This document shows positions 17,215 through 26,200 of a stretch of DNA of 64,000 bases, piece after piece; within the stretch, counting starts at the first letter, position 1; each line of letters starts with the position of its first letter. The position numbers and the translations under genes were made by a program. The stretch spans positions 310,001 through 374,000 of the forward strand of contig CALNXQ010000005.1 in the NCBI GenBank assembly GCA_942490535.1. Direction: 5' to 3'. This DNA comes from JAEINY01 sp942490535. Its GTDB lineage: Bacteria > Bacteroidota > Bacteroidia > Bacteroidales > Marinilabiliaceae. The notes beneath the pieces are model-generated. The model was not told the DNA's origin. It searched no databases and worked only from the letters and a program-made list of their open reading frames with translations.

Positions 17215-18627
17215 ATGCAAAAGAGTTATTTACTTTTCTTACTCCTTTTCTCTTGTTTCTGTTTTCCGTTTCAGGCTCAGGATATAAAAATCTCACCCAT
17301 ACAAGTAAATGGAACGCACAGTAGCGAAATAGCCCCCTATTTCAGAGACTCAGTCATACTTTTCGCATCTAATCGAAAAAATAGCTTTCTGCTGAATTAT
17401 TTCGACGAAAACAAAAACTACCTCTATCACATTTACCAGTCAAGACTCAAGGCCGATAGCACCTGGACCAAACCAGAACCTTACCAACCAGAATTCTTTT
17501 CGCCTTTCAACACCGGATCAGTGACCTTTTCAATAGATGACAGTTTGGTATTCGTCACCCAAAACCATTACGATTCCTACAAAAGAAGCCGAGGCAGTAA
17601 GAATGGAAACTTAATGGGCATTTACATGGCCAAAAAAAATAACCGCGGCTGGTCACGTAAAGAAAACTTGTCAATTAACTCTAAACGGGATTATAATACA
17701 GGCCATCCCGCTTTGTCAAATGATGGTCGATATTTATTTTTTGTCTCCGACAAACCCGATGGACTGGGTAAAACGGACATCTATGTATCCGAATTCTCCA
17801 ATGGAGAATGGGGTGAACCGAAAAATATGGGAAATCAAATCAACACCAGTGAAACCGAAGTTTTCCCTTATTTTCATTCCAGCGGCAAATTGTTTTTTGC
17901 GTCCAATGGACATGGTGGCGCGGGTGGGCTGGACCTGTTTTACGTGGTAAAAACGGCATCGGGCTGGAGCAATCCCATAGCCTTTGATGCTTCCATCAAT
18001 TCCCCGGCAGACGAATTCAGTTGCTACATCAGCGATGATGAACAATGGGGTTTTTTTGCCTCCAACCGCAATCATGTAGATAACCTTTACCGATTCGATC
18101 GTCTCTTCCCAACCTTTGCAGAGTGTACTGAACAAGTAGAAGATAATTATTGTTTTACCCTGGAAGAAGATGGCCCCATTGAAGTCGATACCTTACCCTA
18201 TGTATACAAATGGGATTTTGGCGACGGACAAACTGCTCGCGGTGGCGAAGTGATTGACCATTGTTTTCCCGGCCCGGGAACGTATCGTATTAAATTAGAC
18301 TTGATAGATACATTAATAAATGTTGAGATGCTGTCAGTGGCAGATTATGATATTGAACTGGAGCGTACCCAACAAATTTTCATCTCTTCAAAAGACACCA
18401 TCTCTGTTGGAGAAACCATTCATTTTGATTTGACCAGGTCCTACTTTGCAGATTTTAAACCGGAATCCTTTTACTGGGATATGAGCGATGGCACAAAGAT
18501 GAAAGGTGAAACAATTTTGCATATCTTTCGAACAAAAGGAAAATACCGGATCAAATGTGGTGCAACTTCAGCTGAAACACCACAATCCCAACTGTGTTCA
18601 TTCAAAGAAATTATAGTAATCGATTAA
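17215..18627 (+). CDS. Exported PD40 propeller protein with PKD domains
   Basis: The 470 residues comprise a signal peptide (to about 21) and PD40/WD40-like beta-propeller blades at about 35-300, such as GHPALSNDGRYLFFVSDKPDG and GLGKTDIYVSEF. Two PKD-like domains follow (YKWDFGDGQTARGG near 327 and FYWDMSDGTKMKG near 420). It resembles the propeller part of PorE-like type IX proteins but lacks the TPR and OmpA peptidoglycan-binding parts. Probably periplasmic or outer-membrane associated, working with the cargo and PorP/SprF pair. Confidence 0.75.
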   Translation: MQKSYLLFLLLFSCFCFPFQAQDIKISPIQVNGTHSSEIAPYFRDSVILFASNRKNSFLLNYFDENKNYLYHIYQSRLKADSTWTKPEPYQPEFFSPFNTGSVTFSIDDSLVFVTQNHYDSYKRSRGSKNGNLMGIYMAKKNNRGWSRKENLSINSKRDYNTGHPALSNDGRYLFFVSDKPDGLGKTDIYVSEFSNGEWGEPKNMGNQINTSETEVFPYFHSSGKLFFASNGHGGAGGLDLFYVVKTASGWSNPIAFDASINSPADEFSCYISDDEQWGFFASNRNHVDNLYRFDRLFPTFAECTEQVEDNYCFTLEEDGPIEVDTLPYVYKWDFGDGQTARGGEVIDHCFPGPGTYRIKLDLIDTLINVEMLSVADYDIELERTQQIFISSKDTISVGETIHFDLTRSYFADFKPESFYWDMSDGTKMKGETILHIFRTKGKYRIKCGATSAETPQSQLCSFKEIIVID

Positions 18628-18629
18628 TC

Positions 18630-19598
18630 ATGAAAAAAAATATATTACCCCTTTTCGTCTTTATACTGCTGTGTGCCATCTCAAGTGCTCAACCCGTACC
18701 CGGCGTGGATGAAAATATTCCAAACCTGGTGACATTCGGAAGTAAGGGCGAAACCGGTTGGGGCGATGATAACTTTGTGCAAATCATCTTTTTTGCCGTA
18801 CCGGAAGATTATGCCGCACCGGTTTATATTCGCGTTTTTGACCCTGATGTGGGTGGTGACAACGATGAACAAAAAGGCGAATGGGACACCCGCATGCGTT
18901 ATAGCGTTTACGGCGGAGAAGGCTCTTGCTCATCACCAGATGCAAAAAAGGGGAATAAGGACGGCGATTACTTAAGTGGCACCATGCTTGCGTCAAAATC
19001 CTTTGGGGCAGATGAGCGCTACGATATGCAGTGGTATACATTTGGTCCGATCAATCCTAACGAGGGCGAGTATTTACCGGAGTATGGTGGGTATATCTTT
19101 AAAATAGTTATTGAAGGGATGTCTGGCGACGACGGAAACCTCTATCGCCTATTTTTAAGTTCTGAAAGTGATCGGAACCATAAAGCGGAAGGGGCCTTTG
19201 CCTACTATTTCAAATACAAGTTCAGAATGCACGATGACAGAAATGAAATCTCACATATCTATCCATTTATTGATGACAAAGTTATCTCCATCAAACAAAC
19301 AAATTTTGACTGGGACAACGATGGCTATATAAAAATCATTTCATGTGCACGCAAAGGTGAGTACGTAAAAACATCAAATGATGATGTGTGGAACACCAGT
19401 ACTCATAAAATATTGGAAGGCGAAAAAAACACCTCCCTAGATATCCAGATGATAAAAAATAGAGCTGCAGACATAAAAAGTAATAATGTAGTTATATTTT
19501 TGGAAAATCAATACGGTGAATTATTGCCATTCTATAGTGTCCCCATTGGTGGCGTACCCAAATATAGTGGGAAGATTAAACTGACTCCAAAAAAATAA
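18630..19598 (+). CDS. Exported protein of unknown function in the type IX operon
   Basis: I use ATG 18630 (MKKNILPLFVFILL), which gives 322 residues with a clean signal peptide ending near SAQP. A longer frame from 18594 would lie inside the preceding gene. The mature part is acidic and rich in Gly and Asp (DPDVGGDNDEQKGEWDTRMR, GNKDGDYLSG), a composition compatible with calcium binding, and ends in a basic KLTPKK. I recognise no family. It sits 2 bases after the PD40/PKD gene and 3 bases before the phosphatase sensor, so it is probably part of the same functional unit. Confidence 0.75.
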   Translation: MKKNILPLFVFILLCAISSAQPVPGVDENIPNLVTFGSKGETGWGDDNFVQIIFFAVPEDYAAPVYIRVFDPDVGGDNDEQKGEWDTRMRYSVYGGEGSCSSPDAKKGNKDGDYLSGTMLASKSFGADERYDMQWYTFGPINPNEGEYLPEYGGYIFKIVIEGMSGDDGNLYRLFLSSESDRNHKAEGAFAYYFKYKFRMHDDRNEISHIYPFIDDKVISIKQTNFDWDNDGYIKIISCARKGEYVKTSNDDVWNTSTHKILEGEKNTSLDIQMIKNRAADIKSNNVVIFLENQYGELLPFYSVPIGGVPKYSGKIKLTPKK

Positions 19599-19601
19599 AC
19601 A

Positions 19602-22600
19602 ATGCCAAAAGCTGTGATTAAATCAACTGTTCGATATTCATTTCTGATCATTGGCCTGCTTGCGCTAACCTTAAGCGTAACCGGACAGTCCTTTGATTTT
19701 AAAAACTTCGACAGTTCTGTTGGCCTGCCTCAGAACTATATCTACAGCTTGGCACAGGGAGAAAAAGGGTTTGTGTGGATAGGCACCTCTGAGGGTTTGG
19801 TCAGGTACGATGGGTTTGATTTCGTCACCTATACCACGCGCGATTCACTAGCGAATGATTTCGTAAATGAGTTACTCGTTAGTAAAGATGGCACCTTATG
19901 GATTGGCCATAACAATGGAGACTTGTCGTATCAGATCAATGAGCAATTCTATAAAATAGAATTAGATGATACAACCTCCCCCATTAATGATCTATGTGAA
20001 GATGAGGCTGGCAATATTTGGGCTGTTGAACAAAACAGTGGCCTCATCAGAATTGACAAAAATCTCAATGTAACCACCTTCTTTGATCGGAAAAAATTTG
20101 GTCCACACCACTATTACTCCATTGCTTCCATTTCACCTACTAAGCTGTTGGTTGGCACCATGGATGGCTTATTGCTATTCGAGTTTGACGACACCTTCGA
20201 GAACGTAAAAATTGAAGAAATCACCAAAATTCCTTATACGACTATTGAAACCATTGTTCCTCGCATAAATAATCCCAATGAGTTTTGGATTGGTACACAA
20301 GATGAAGGATTCTACAAATATTCCTTCAATACCGAGACGTCTGATCACATTACCGATAATCGACTTTGTTTACTATTCAATATTCAACGAGAACGAATTG
20401 TAGATATTTACGAAGAAACGGATGGCCATTTATTACTCGCTACCTGGGGTCATGGTGTTATCAAGTTGTTTTACAATCCAGCTACCGATGAATACTCTGA
20501 GTCACTCAACTTTTCAACGGTAAACGGACTTAAAGTGGATTACCTGAAAGACATCATGTGTGACCGGGAAGGAAACTATTGGTTTGGCACCTATGGTGGT
20601 GGGGTGGCAGCTTTAATTCGCGACTATTTCATTTTCTATAACCTGGAGGAACTGGGTTTTAAAAATCAAAAAGTCTATTCGGTTTTAAAAACAGATAACG
20701 AATTATGGTTAGGCCTGGGCAAAGGATTAATGAAAGCAGACCCGTATTGTTTTACAGACTTTGAATATTACGATTCAGCGCTTGGTATTCCAGATGATAA
20801 AGTAACGGGCCTTTATAACGATCAAGAGGACCGCGTGTGGGTGGCCACAGAAAACAGCGGTCTGTTTTACCGAAACAAAGGGGAACTAAAATTTAAATCC
20901 TATCAATACACTTCCACCATATCCGGAAAAAAAATCAATGATATTGAAGGTATTGACAATGCTATTTACATAGCCTCCCAGGAAGGACTCTACATTGTGG
21001 ATACGAAAAGCAAGAGCACTGAGCTATACAATATGGCAAAAGGACTCCCCCACAACAGCATCAATTTTGTGTACCGCGATAAAACAGGCAACATTTGGAT
21101 AGGGCCAAAAAACAGTGGTGTTTGCAAAGTTGACAGCATCAACATTGAAGTGCATCGACTCATTCAGGGAGCCGTAAACATTGTTGACATGATCGAAGAT
21201 AACGATGGTAATAAGTGGCTTGCAACAGATAACCGCGGAATTATCAAGTTTTCAGAAGATTCATTAGTTAATATAACTGTTCAGGAAGGGTTAAAGAAAA
21301 ATTACTGTTACAGCCTTAATATTGATCGCCAAAACAGGTTGTGGATTGGTCATCACCCAGGGTTAAGTTCCTATGATTTAAATACAGGCCAAATTCGCAC
21401 CTATGGATACGAAAATAATATGGGTGGTGAATTTAACCAGCTTATTACTGATGAGCGCAATAAGCTATGGTTTGCATCCAGCGATGGGGTCATCAACTAC
21501 CTACCCGAAAATGATCACAAAAATTTAGTGGCTCCACTGATTAATTTCACTTCTGTAAAAGTGAATGGCAAAAGCGTAAGTGCTGACCTGCCTATTGTTT
21601 TACCCTATCCATATGGGAGGAATTACAAACTTGAATTTAAATATCGGGCCATTAGTTTCGAAAACCCGGAGGGTGTCACTTACCAAACTAAGTTAGAACG
21701 AAAAAACCAGGAATTAGAATCGGAATGGATAGATAAGGGTATTATAAACATCGGTATTTTTGAATATTTACCACATGGCGACTACCAGCTTAAAATAAGA
21801 GCATTTAATGCCGATGGAGTAGCCACTACCTCACCTCTGACAGCTTCCATCTCCATTGAGAAACCATTCTGGTTTACACTATGGTTCCTCCTTATTATGG
21901 CTGCAATTATTATTCTCCTTATTTATTCTTTAATAAAATTCAGAGAGCGAAAATTGCGCCATCAGAAACAATTATTGCAAAAAGAAGTGGCCTCTCAAAC
22001 CGTTATGCTCCGGCAGCAAAAAGCAGAAATCGAACGAAAAAATCAAGATATTACGGACAGTATTAACTACGCAAAAAAGATTCAATCCTCCATTTTACCT
22101 CCACTGAAGGAACTTCGGGATGCATTACCGGAATCCTTTGTGTTTTTTAAACCGCGTGATATTGTGAGTGGTGATTTTTATTGGTTTAATCGTGTAAAAG
22201 ATAAATTTGTTATCTGTTGTGCCGATTGTACAGGGCATGGAGTTCCGGGTGCTTTCATGTCGATGATTGGCACCACCATATTAAATGATATTTTCCGTAT
22301 TCCTCATATCAATTCGCCAGCAGATATGCTTGAAAAGCTGGATGAAGAAATCAAAATACTGCTTCAGAAAAATCAAAGTGGCGAAACCAGGGATGGCATG
22401 GATATCTCCGTCATTGAAATAGACTTAAAAACACGGCGGGTCCGACTGGCCTCTGCCAAACGGCCGGTATTTTTATACATTAACAAAGAACTATCGATCT
22501 ATAAAGGCAATAGACGTAGTATTGGTGATAGTCTGGCAGATGGACACAGTGCGTTTGTGAACATTGAATACAATTGCTCTAAAGGTGATCTCATTTATAT

Positions 22601-22799
22601 GTTTTCAGATGGATATACCGATCAATTTGGTGGTCCACTAGGTAAGAAATTCATGAAAGTAGGCATTCGAAACTTAATTGAAGAGATTCATGATAAGCCC
22701 ATTACTGAACAATACAAAATAGTTGAATCCAACTTTGAAAACTGGCGAGGCAAACTAGAACAGATTGATGATGTGCTCTTTATGGGCATTAAGTTATAA
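19602..22799 (+). CDS. Propeller sensor with SpoIIE-type serine phosphatase output
   Basis: This 1065-residue protein has, in order: a signal peptide, about 600 residues of two-component-regulator propeller repeats (GEKGFVWIGTSEGLVRYDG, EGNYWFGTYGGGV), a Y_Y_Y domain, one membrane helix near 757-777, a coiled-coil linker, and a PP2C/SpoIIE phosphatase at about 830-1065. Phosphatase motifs include SGDFYWF, CADCTGHGVPGAF, RDGMDIS and FSDGYTDQFGG. It should sense something outside the membrane and dephosphorylate a cytoplasmic target, perhaps an anti-sigma antagonist. Such sensors usually end in a histidine kinase. It closes the type IX operon, 3 bases after the previous gene. Confidence 0.88.
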   Translation: MPKAVIKSTVRYSFLIIGLLALTLSVTGQSFDFKNFDSSVGLPQNYIYSLAQGEKGFVWIGTSEGLVRYDGFDFVTYTTRDSLANDFVNELLVSKDGTLWIGHNNGDLSYQINEQFYKIELDDTTSPINDLCEDEAGNIWAVEQNSGLIRIDKNLNVTTFFDRKKFGPHHYYSIASISPTKLLVGTMDGLLLFEFDDTFENVKIEEITKIPYTTIETIVPRINNPNEFWIGTQDEGFYKYSFNTETSDHITDNRLCLLFNIQRERIVDIYEETDGHLLLATWGHGVIKLFYNPATDEYSESLNFSTVNGLKVDYLKDIMCDREGNYWFGTYGGGVAALIRDYFIFYNLEELGFKNQKVYSVLKTDNELWLGLGKGLMKADPYCFTDFEYYDSALGIPDDKVTGLYNDQEDRVWVATENSGLFYRNKGELKFKSYQYTSTISGKKINDIEGIDNAIYIASQEGLYIVDTKSKSTELYNMAKGLPHNSINFVYRDKTGNIWIGPKNSGVCKVDSINIEVHRLIQGAVNIVDMIEDNDGNKWLATDNRGIIKFSEDSLVNITVQEGLKKNYCYSLNIDRQNRLWIGHHPGLSSYDLNTGQIRTYGYENNMGGEFNQLITDERNKLWFASSDGVINYLPENDHKNLVAPLINFTSVKVNGKSVSADLPIVLPYPYGRNYKLEFKYRAISFENPEGVTYQTKLERKNQELESEWIDKGIINIGIFEYLPHGDYQLKIRAFNADGVATTSPLTASISIEKPFWFTLWFLLIMAAIIILLIYSLIKFRERKLRHQKQLLQKEVASQTVMLRQQKAEIERKNQDITDSINYAKKIQSSILPPLKELRDALPESFVFFKPRDIVSGDFYWFNRVKDKFVICCADCTGHGVPGAFMSMIGTTILNDIFRIPHINSPADMLEKLDEEIKILLQKNQSGETRDGMDISVIEIDLKTRRVRLASAKRPVFLYINKELSIYKGNRRSIGDSLADGHSAFVNIEYNCSKGDLIYMFSDGYTDQFGGPLGKKFMKVGIRNLIEEIHDKPITEQYKIVESNFENWRGKLEQIDDVLFMGIKL

Positions 22800-22820
22800 G
22801 ATACTTTCCTTCTAAATAAA

Positions 22821-22853
22821 AACAGTTGTACCATTGGTATAACTGTTTTTTTT
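22821..22853 (+). terminator. Terminator of the type IX/SpoIIE operon
   Basis: AACAGTT and AACTGTT arms (22821-22827 and 22841-22847), extended by TACC/GGTA inside, are followed by a T-run, 21 bases after the phosphatase stop. Confidence 0.7.
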
Positions 22854-22927
22854 GTAAAAAAACATGACGAAAACATGTTACTTTTTTTGATTTTCGGTAT
22901 TAACAGGTAGAAATGAAAATTTAGACA

Positions 22928-23299
22928 ATGAACTACCTAAATGTTAAATCTATGAACCTTCGAGAGGAAATGCTACGCAAAATGGTAAGTAAGGGAGCTT
23001 TAGCCTGGACCGACATTGAATTAACAAAAAAGAAGAAAAACAAAGTACTGACTCAAATCAAGAGAACACTAGAGCTATTGGCGACTCCCAAAGAGGAAAA
23101 CCAGGTCAAAATTGAAATTGTCAGAGAATGTTGCCGAAGTATACGGAATCAATATCCCACATATGCTCCTGAAGTCGATTTAATCATCAGACAATTCGAG
23201 CACCACTTACGCTTTGACAACATGGCTGTATTACCCTTCAAACAACTGGATAACCTGACCTACCGAATATTTTTAAAACAATCGCTCATGGTCAGCTAA
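22928..23299 (+). CDS. Hypothetical protein
   Basis: The 123-residue product is basic and helical, with a lysine cluster (LTKKKKNKVLTQIKRTLELL) and two Cys in RECCRSIRNQ. No signal peptide, membrane helix or known motif is visible. The second Met (22952) is a possible start. It does not resemble the IS66 TnpA helix-turn-helix protein although it precedes the IS66 element. It lies between a terminator and the insertion, with its own leader. Confidence 0.55.
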   Translation: MNYLNVKSMNLREEMLRKMVSKGALAWTDIELTKKKKNKVLTQIKRTLELLATPKEENQVKIEIVRECCRSIRNQYPTYAPEVDLIIRQFEHHLRFDNMAVLPFKQLDNLTYRIFLKQSLMVS

Positions 23300-23428
23300 A
23301 AGCAAAGCAACGCTGCATTAAGAGGTAATTAACAAGAGATTCATCGAAAGAGGAGTCTCTTTATTGTTTAGAAAAACACCTCTTCTTTCCAATTCAATTT
23401 GTATTTTTATAATCCTAAGCTAAGAAAG

Positions 23429-23436
23429 ATCTGAAC
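23429..23436 (+). repeat. Left copy of the 8-bp target-site duplication
   Basis: ATCTGAAC directly abuts the left end of the IS66 element and is repeated exactly at 25509-25516. IS66-family elements make 8-bp duplications. Confidence 0.9.
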
Positions 23437-23454
23437 GTAACCGTCTCCACAATG
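23437..23454 (+). repeat. IS66 left terminal inverted repeat
   Basis: GTAACCGTCTCCACAATG matches the inverted right end at about 13 of 18 positions, including the GTAA tip and GTCTCC core. Confidence 0.8.
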
Positions 23455-23520
23455 ACGCATAGTTTTTTATGATAAATCTTTGAAGTTTTGTATCCATATT
23501 TTCTATAAAAAGGATGCACT

Positions 23521-23884
23521 ATGATTTTTAATTTCACTGACCATACACGGTTCTACTTTTTCCGAGAACCTGTAGATATGCGTAAAGGAATCCATTCGCT
23601 CTATCACCTGGTTAAAACTTCGGGCAAGCAGGATGCGCTCAATGGAGATGGTTATGTATTCCTTGGCAGGACGCGTAAATCAATCAAGGTTCTACGCTGG
23701 CAAAAGGAAGGATTTGTTCTTTATAATAAGAAGCTGGAACTAGGATGTTATTCCTTGCCACAACAAGTAAGTGATGAGGCCTTTTTTTGAGTTTGAGCGC
23801 GGCATACTTGATCAAATAGTTAATGCCATAAACCACAAAAGTAGCTCCAATGAACTGCGACTAAAAGCACAGTTAACGCTCTGA
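23521..23884 (+). pseudogene. tnpB: IS66 TnpB (Orf2), frameshifted at a T run
   Basis: TnpB is a small accessory protein of IS66 transposition. The first 89 codons (to TGA 23788-23790) carry the family core, with REPVDMRKGIHSLYHLV near the start and VLRWQKEGFVLYNKKLE. At a run of seven T (23782-23788) the frame stops. Moving by +1 continues EFERGILDQIVNAINHK to TGA 23882-23884, giving about 120 residues, near the usual length. The shift is either a disabling deletion or insertion in the T run, or a slippage site. I call it broken but note the alternative. Confidence 0.75.
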
Positions 23885-23959
23885 TAATAAATAATAAAAG
23901 ATGCAAAAACAGCAGGGGTTTTTCTTGGTGAAGTCATGCTGTTTTTGTATCTTTAGGTC

Positions 23960-25429
23960 ATGACAGACAAGGAGTTAGTAGTCTTTTTACAATCGCAAAA
24001 TGCTAAATTAATTGGCACCATACAATCTTTATCTCAAACCATAGAGGAGCTGACAAATGAGTTAGCTGCCTTAAAAGAAGCCATTCTGGAGAAAGATAAA
24101 GGTGCTGAAAAGCTGAAGCGCTTAACAACCATAAACCTTCCTAAAAAGACCGAAAAACGTCAAAATGCCACTTCTGTTTCAGAAAACAAGCCACAGGCTC
24201 CCATCCCCAAGGAAAGAGGTAATAATGGGGCGAAACGGAAAGTATATGATAACATCGAAGAGTTTGTAGATGAAGTATTACCCTCGGATGCCAGCTTTGA
24301 TGAAAAGGCTGCGGTTTACCTCTTTCATCGCGATGTGATAAGGTATGAGTATATTCCACCGCGTCTGATTAAACATATCTATCGCTGTAAAAAATACAGA
24401 ATGGGTGATGACTTTTTTGAAGGCAAAGCTCCTATAGCACCTTTCCAGAATTCTAATTTTGACAGCTCATTACTGGCACATCTGATTCAACAAAGATATG
24501 TGTACGGCTTGCCTGTTGAACGCATCATGAAATATCTAAACGAGATGGGAATTGACATTCCTAAGGCAACTACCCATGGACTAATTGAAAAATCAGCAGA
24601 GTTGCTTGATAGGTTAATGCCAGTACTCAAGGATACTATTTTGGAGGATGCTTATATTCATTTTGACGAAACCTATCATACTATATTAGGAGGTGATAAG
24701 GGGAGTCGCAAAGGCTACTTCTGGAGTGCATTTTCTCATCAAAACAACTTAATCCAGTTCATATACGAGAATGGCTCACGAAGCAAGACGGTGTTTACAA
24801 ACTATCTGCCGAAGGATTATAAGGGTGCTGTGCAAACCGATGGATACAGTTCATATAAAGCTTTAGAAGGATGGGACTACCCAAAGGCAATACGTTTAGG
24901 CTGTGTTCAGCACTGCAAAAGAAAATTTATAGAGATTCAGGAGCAACCCCAAGCTCAAGAGATTATTGACCTGTACAATCAATTTTATAGCATCCGTAAG
25001 AAGAAGCCAAAAGAAAAGTGGAAAGAAGCTTCGCTGAAAGTATACAGGGAGTTGGAAAGGAAACTCAGAGATATAGAACGAGATCCCCAAGTATTGCCAA
25101 ACCATATTTTATGCAAAGCAGCTGCATACGGCCTTAATGAATTAGAGTCCATTTATAATATCATTAAATCTACCCAATACGACCTGGACAACAATATCAT
25201 TGAACGGCCAATGCGTTATATCAGCATCAGTCGGCGAAACTCATTATTCTGCGGCTCCAATGCCGGGGCAATGAGAACTGCTACACTATATTCTCTGGCT
25301 ATTTCATGCAGATTGAACAATGTCAATACATTTTCCTATTTCAAGGACGTGATACAGCGATTAGCTGAATGTCCCAGAATGACCAACGAACAACTTCGTA
25401 ATCTACTCCCTGACAAATGGGCTCAATAA
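23960..25429 (+). CDS. tnpC: IS66 family transposase TnpC
   Basis: The 489-residue DDE transposase appears intact. An N-terminal coiled-coil (residues 5-45) is followed by a zinc-finger-like or linker region. The catalytic core has D236 (HFDETYH), D294 (QTDGYSSY) and E415 (DLDNNIIERPMR), with the C-terminal Tnp-like tail after SRRNSLFCGSNAGA. It cuts and joins the IS ends. The start ATG at 23960 follows tnpB by about 75 bases. Confidence 0.95.
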   Translation: MTDKELVVFLQSQNAKLIGTIQSLSQTIEELTNELAALKEAILEKDKGAEKLKRLTTINLPKKTEKRQNATSVSENKPQAPIPKERGNNGAKRKVYDNIEEFVDEVLPSDASFDEKAAVYLFHRDVIRYEYIPPRLIKHIYRCKKYRMGDDFFEGKAPIAPFQNSNFDSSLLAHLIQQRYVYGLPVERIMKYLNEMGIDIPKATTHGLIEKSAELLDRLMPVLKDTILEDAYIHFDETYHTILGGDKGSRKGYFWSAFSHQNNLIQFIYENGSRSKTVFTNYLPKDYKGAVQTDGYSSYKALEGWDYPKAIRLGCVQHCKRKFIEIQEQPQAQEIIDLYNQFYSIRKKKPKEKWKEASLKVYRELERKLRDIERDPQVLPNHILCKAAAYGLNELESIYNIIKSTQYDLDNNIIERPMRYISISRRNSLFCGSNAGAMRTATLYSLAISCRLNNVNTFSYFKDVIQRLAECPRMTNEQLRNLLPDKWAQ

Positions 25430-25440
25430 AAATATAAAAT

Positions 25441-25483
25441 CACCCCATCAAATTAAGCGATCAATTTGATGGGGTGTTTTTTT
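25441..25483 (+). terminator. Strong terminator inside the right end of IS66
   Basis: CACCCCATCAAATT (25441-25454) pairs perfectly over 14 bp with AATTTGATGGGGTG (25463-25476), followed by seven T. It lies 12 bases after the tnpC stop and should prevent IS transcripts reaching the gene at 25518. Confidence 0.85.
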
Positions 25484-25490
25484 GTTAGGG

Positions 25491-25508
25491 CAATCCGGAG
25501 ACCTTTAC
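25491..25508 (-). repeat. IS66 right terminal inverted repeat
   Basis: Read on the minus strand this end is GTAAAGGTCTCCGGATTG, the imperfect mate of the left end. Confidence 0.8.
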
Positions 25509-25516
25509 ATCTGAAC
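25509..25516 (+). repeat. Right copy of the 8-bp target-site duplication
   Basis: ATCTGAAC, identical to 23429-23436. One base separates it from the next start codon. Confidence 0.9.
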
Positions 25517-25517
25517 C

Positions 25518-26090
25518 ATGTCCGAGAAAGAATTCCTTATTCAACTAATCGATAAAGTCATATGGCCAGTCAGCCTGTTTATCGTTATACTCCTGATTCG
25601 AAAACCAATACAAAATTTAATCCCGCAACTGACAAAGGCCAAATTTAAGGATCTGGAATTTGAATTTGACAAAACCGTGAAAACCATCGCGGCCGATGTG
25701 GAGCAAGCCTTGCCTGTAAGTAAAAAATGGAAGAATGACTTATACATGCTAACCGCCAGTTCGCCGACGATGGCAATTTTGGAAGCCTGGAAAATTATTG
25801 AAGAAAAATCCATTCGGCTATTGGAGCACCATGTCCAAGGAGTGATCTATGACCCCAGCAAAAAATACAAGAAAATAGGCGAAGAATTACAGGAACATCA
25901 ACTCATCGATGTTGCCAAAAAGAAAATTTTTGATGATTTAAGAATCCTGCGAAACAAAGTAGCACATGCCCCAAAGTTTGAGGTTTATCAAAATCAAGCC
26001 GTCAGTTATGTGACCAGTGCGGTTGCTTTTGTTGATTATCTGGAAGACATCTCCAAACACGAGCAGAAAGCTGGCGCACTAAGCAATTAG
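25518..26090 (+). CDS. Membrane-anchored protein with HEPN-like RNxxxH motif
   Basis: The 190-residue protein has an N-terminal membrane helix at about 12-28 (KVIWPVSLFIVILLI), a helical linker (KFKDLEFEFDKTVKTI) and a helical domain ending in ILRNKVAHAPKF at about 145-156. That segment fits the R-polar-x3-H pattern of HEPN-type and DUF4145-like domains, some of which are RNases and some only structural. IS66 has inserted 9 bp before the start codon, and a strong terminator inside the element faces it, so the gene is probably poorly transcribed now. The coding frame itself is intact. Confidence 0.7.
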   Translation: MSEKEFLIQLIDKVIWPVSLFIVILLIRKPIQNLIPQLTKAKFKDLEFEFDKTVKTIAADVEQALPVSKKWKNDLYMLTASSPTMAILEAWKIIEEKSIRLLEHHVQGVIYDPSKKYKKIGEELQEHQLIDVAKKKIFDDLRILRNKVAHAPKFEVYQNQAVSYVTSAVAFVDYLEDISKHEQKAGALSN

Positions 26091-26200
26091 AAAATTTTCT
26101 ATTAACAGCTCATTCTACTTATTATAATAAGTATGAATTGATTATCAATTTTATTAGATTTGTTAGAATAGTTTCAATTATTAATCTTAAAACTAAAAAA

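Larger units (their letters stand above)
23437..25508 (+). mobile_element. IS66-family insertion sequence, 2072 bp
   Basis: The element is bounded by imperfect terminal inverted repeats beginning GTAA and flanked by identical 8-bp direct repeats. It carries tnpB (frameshifted) and an intact tnpC transposase, in the usual order, but no recognisable tnpA. A strong terminator lies just inside the right end. The exact duplication implies a fairly recent insertion. It separates the gene at 25518 from its original upstream region. Confidence 0.92.

Noticed and set aside
22928..23299. Considered as the tnpA gene of the IS66 element
   Set aside because: It lies outside the inverted repeats and target duplication and does not resemble an IS66 TnpA helix-turn-helix protein.
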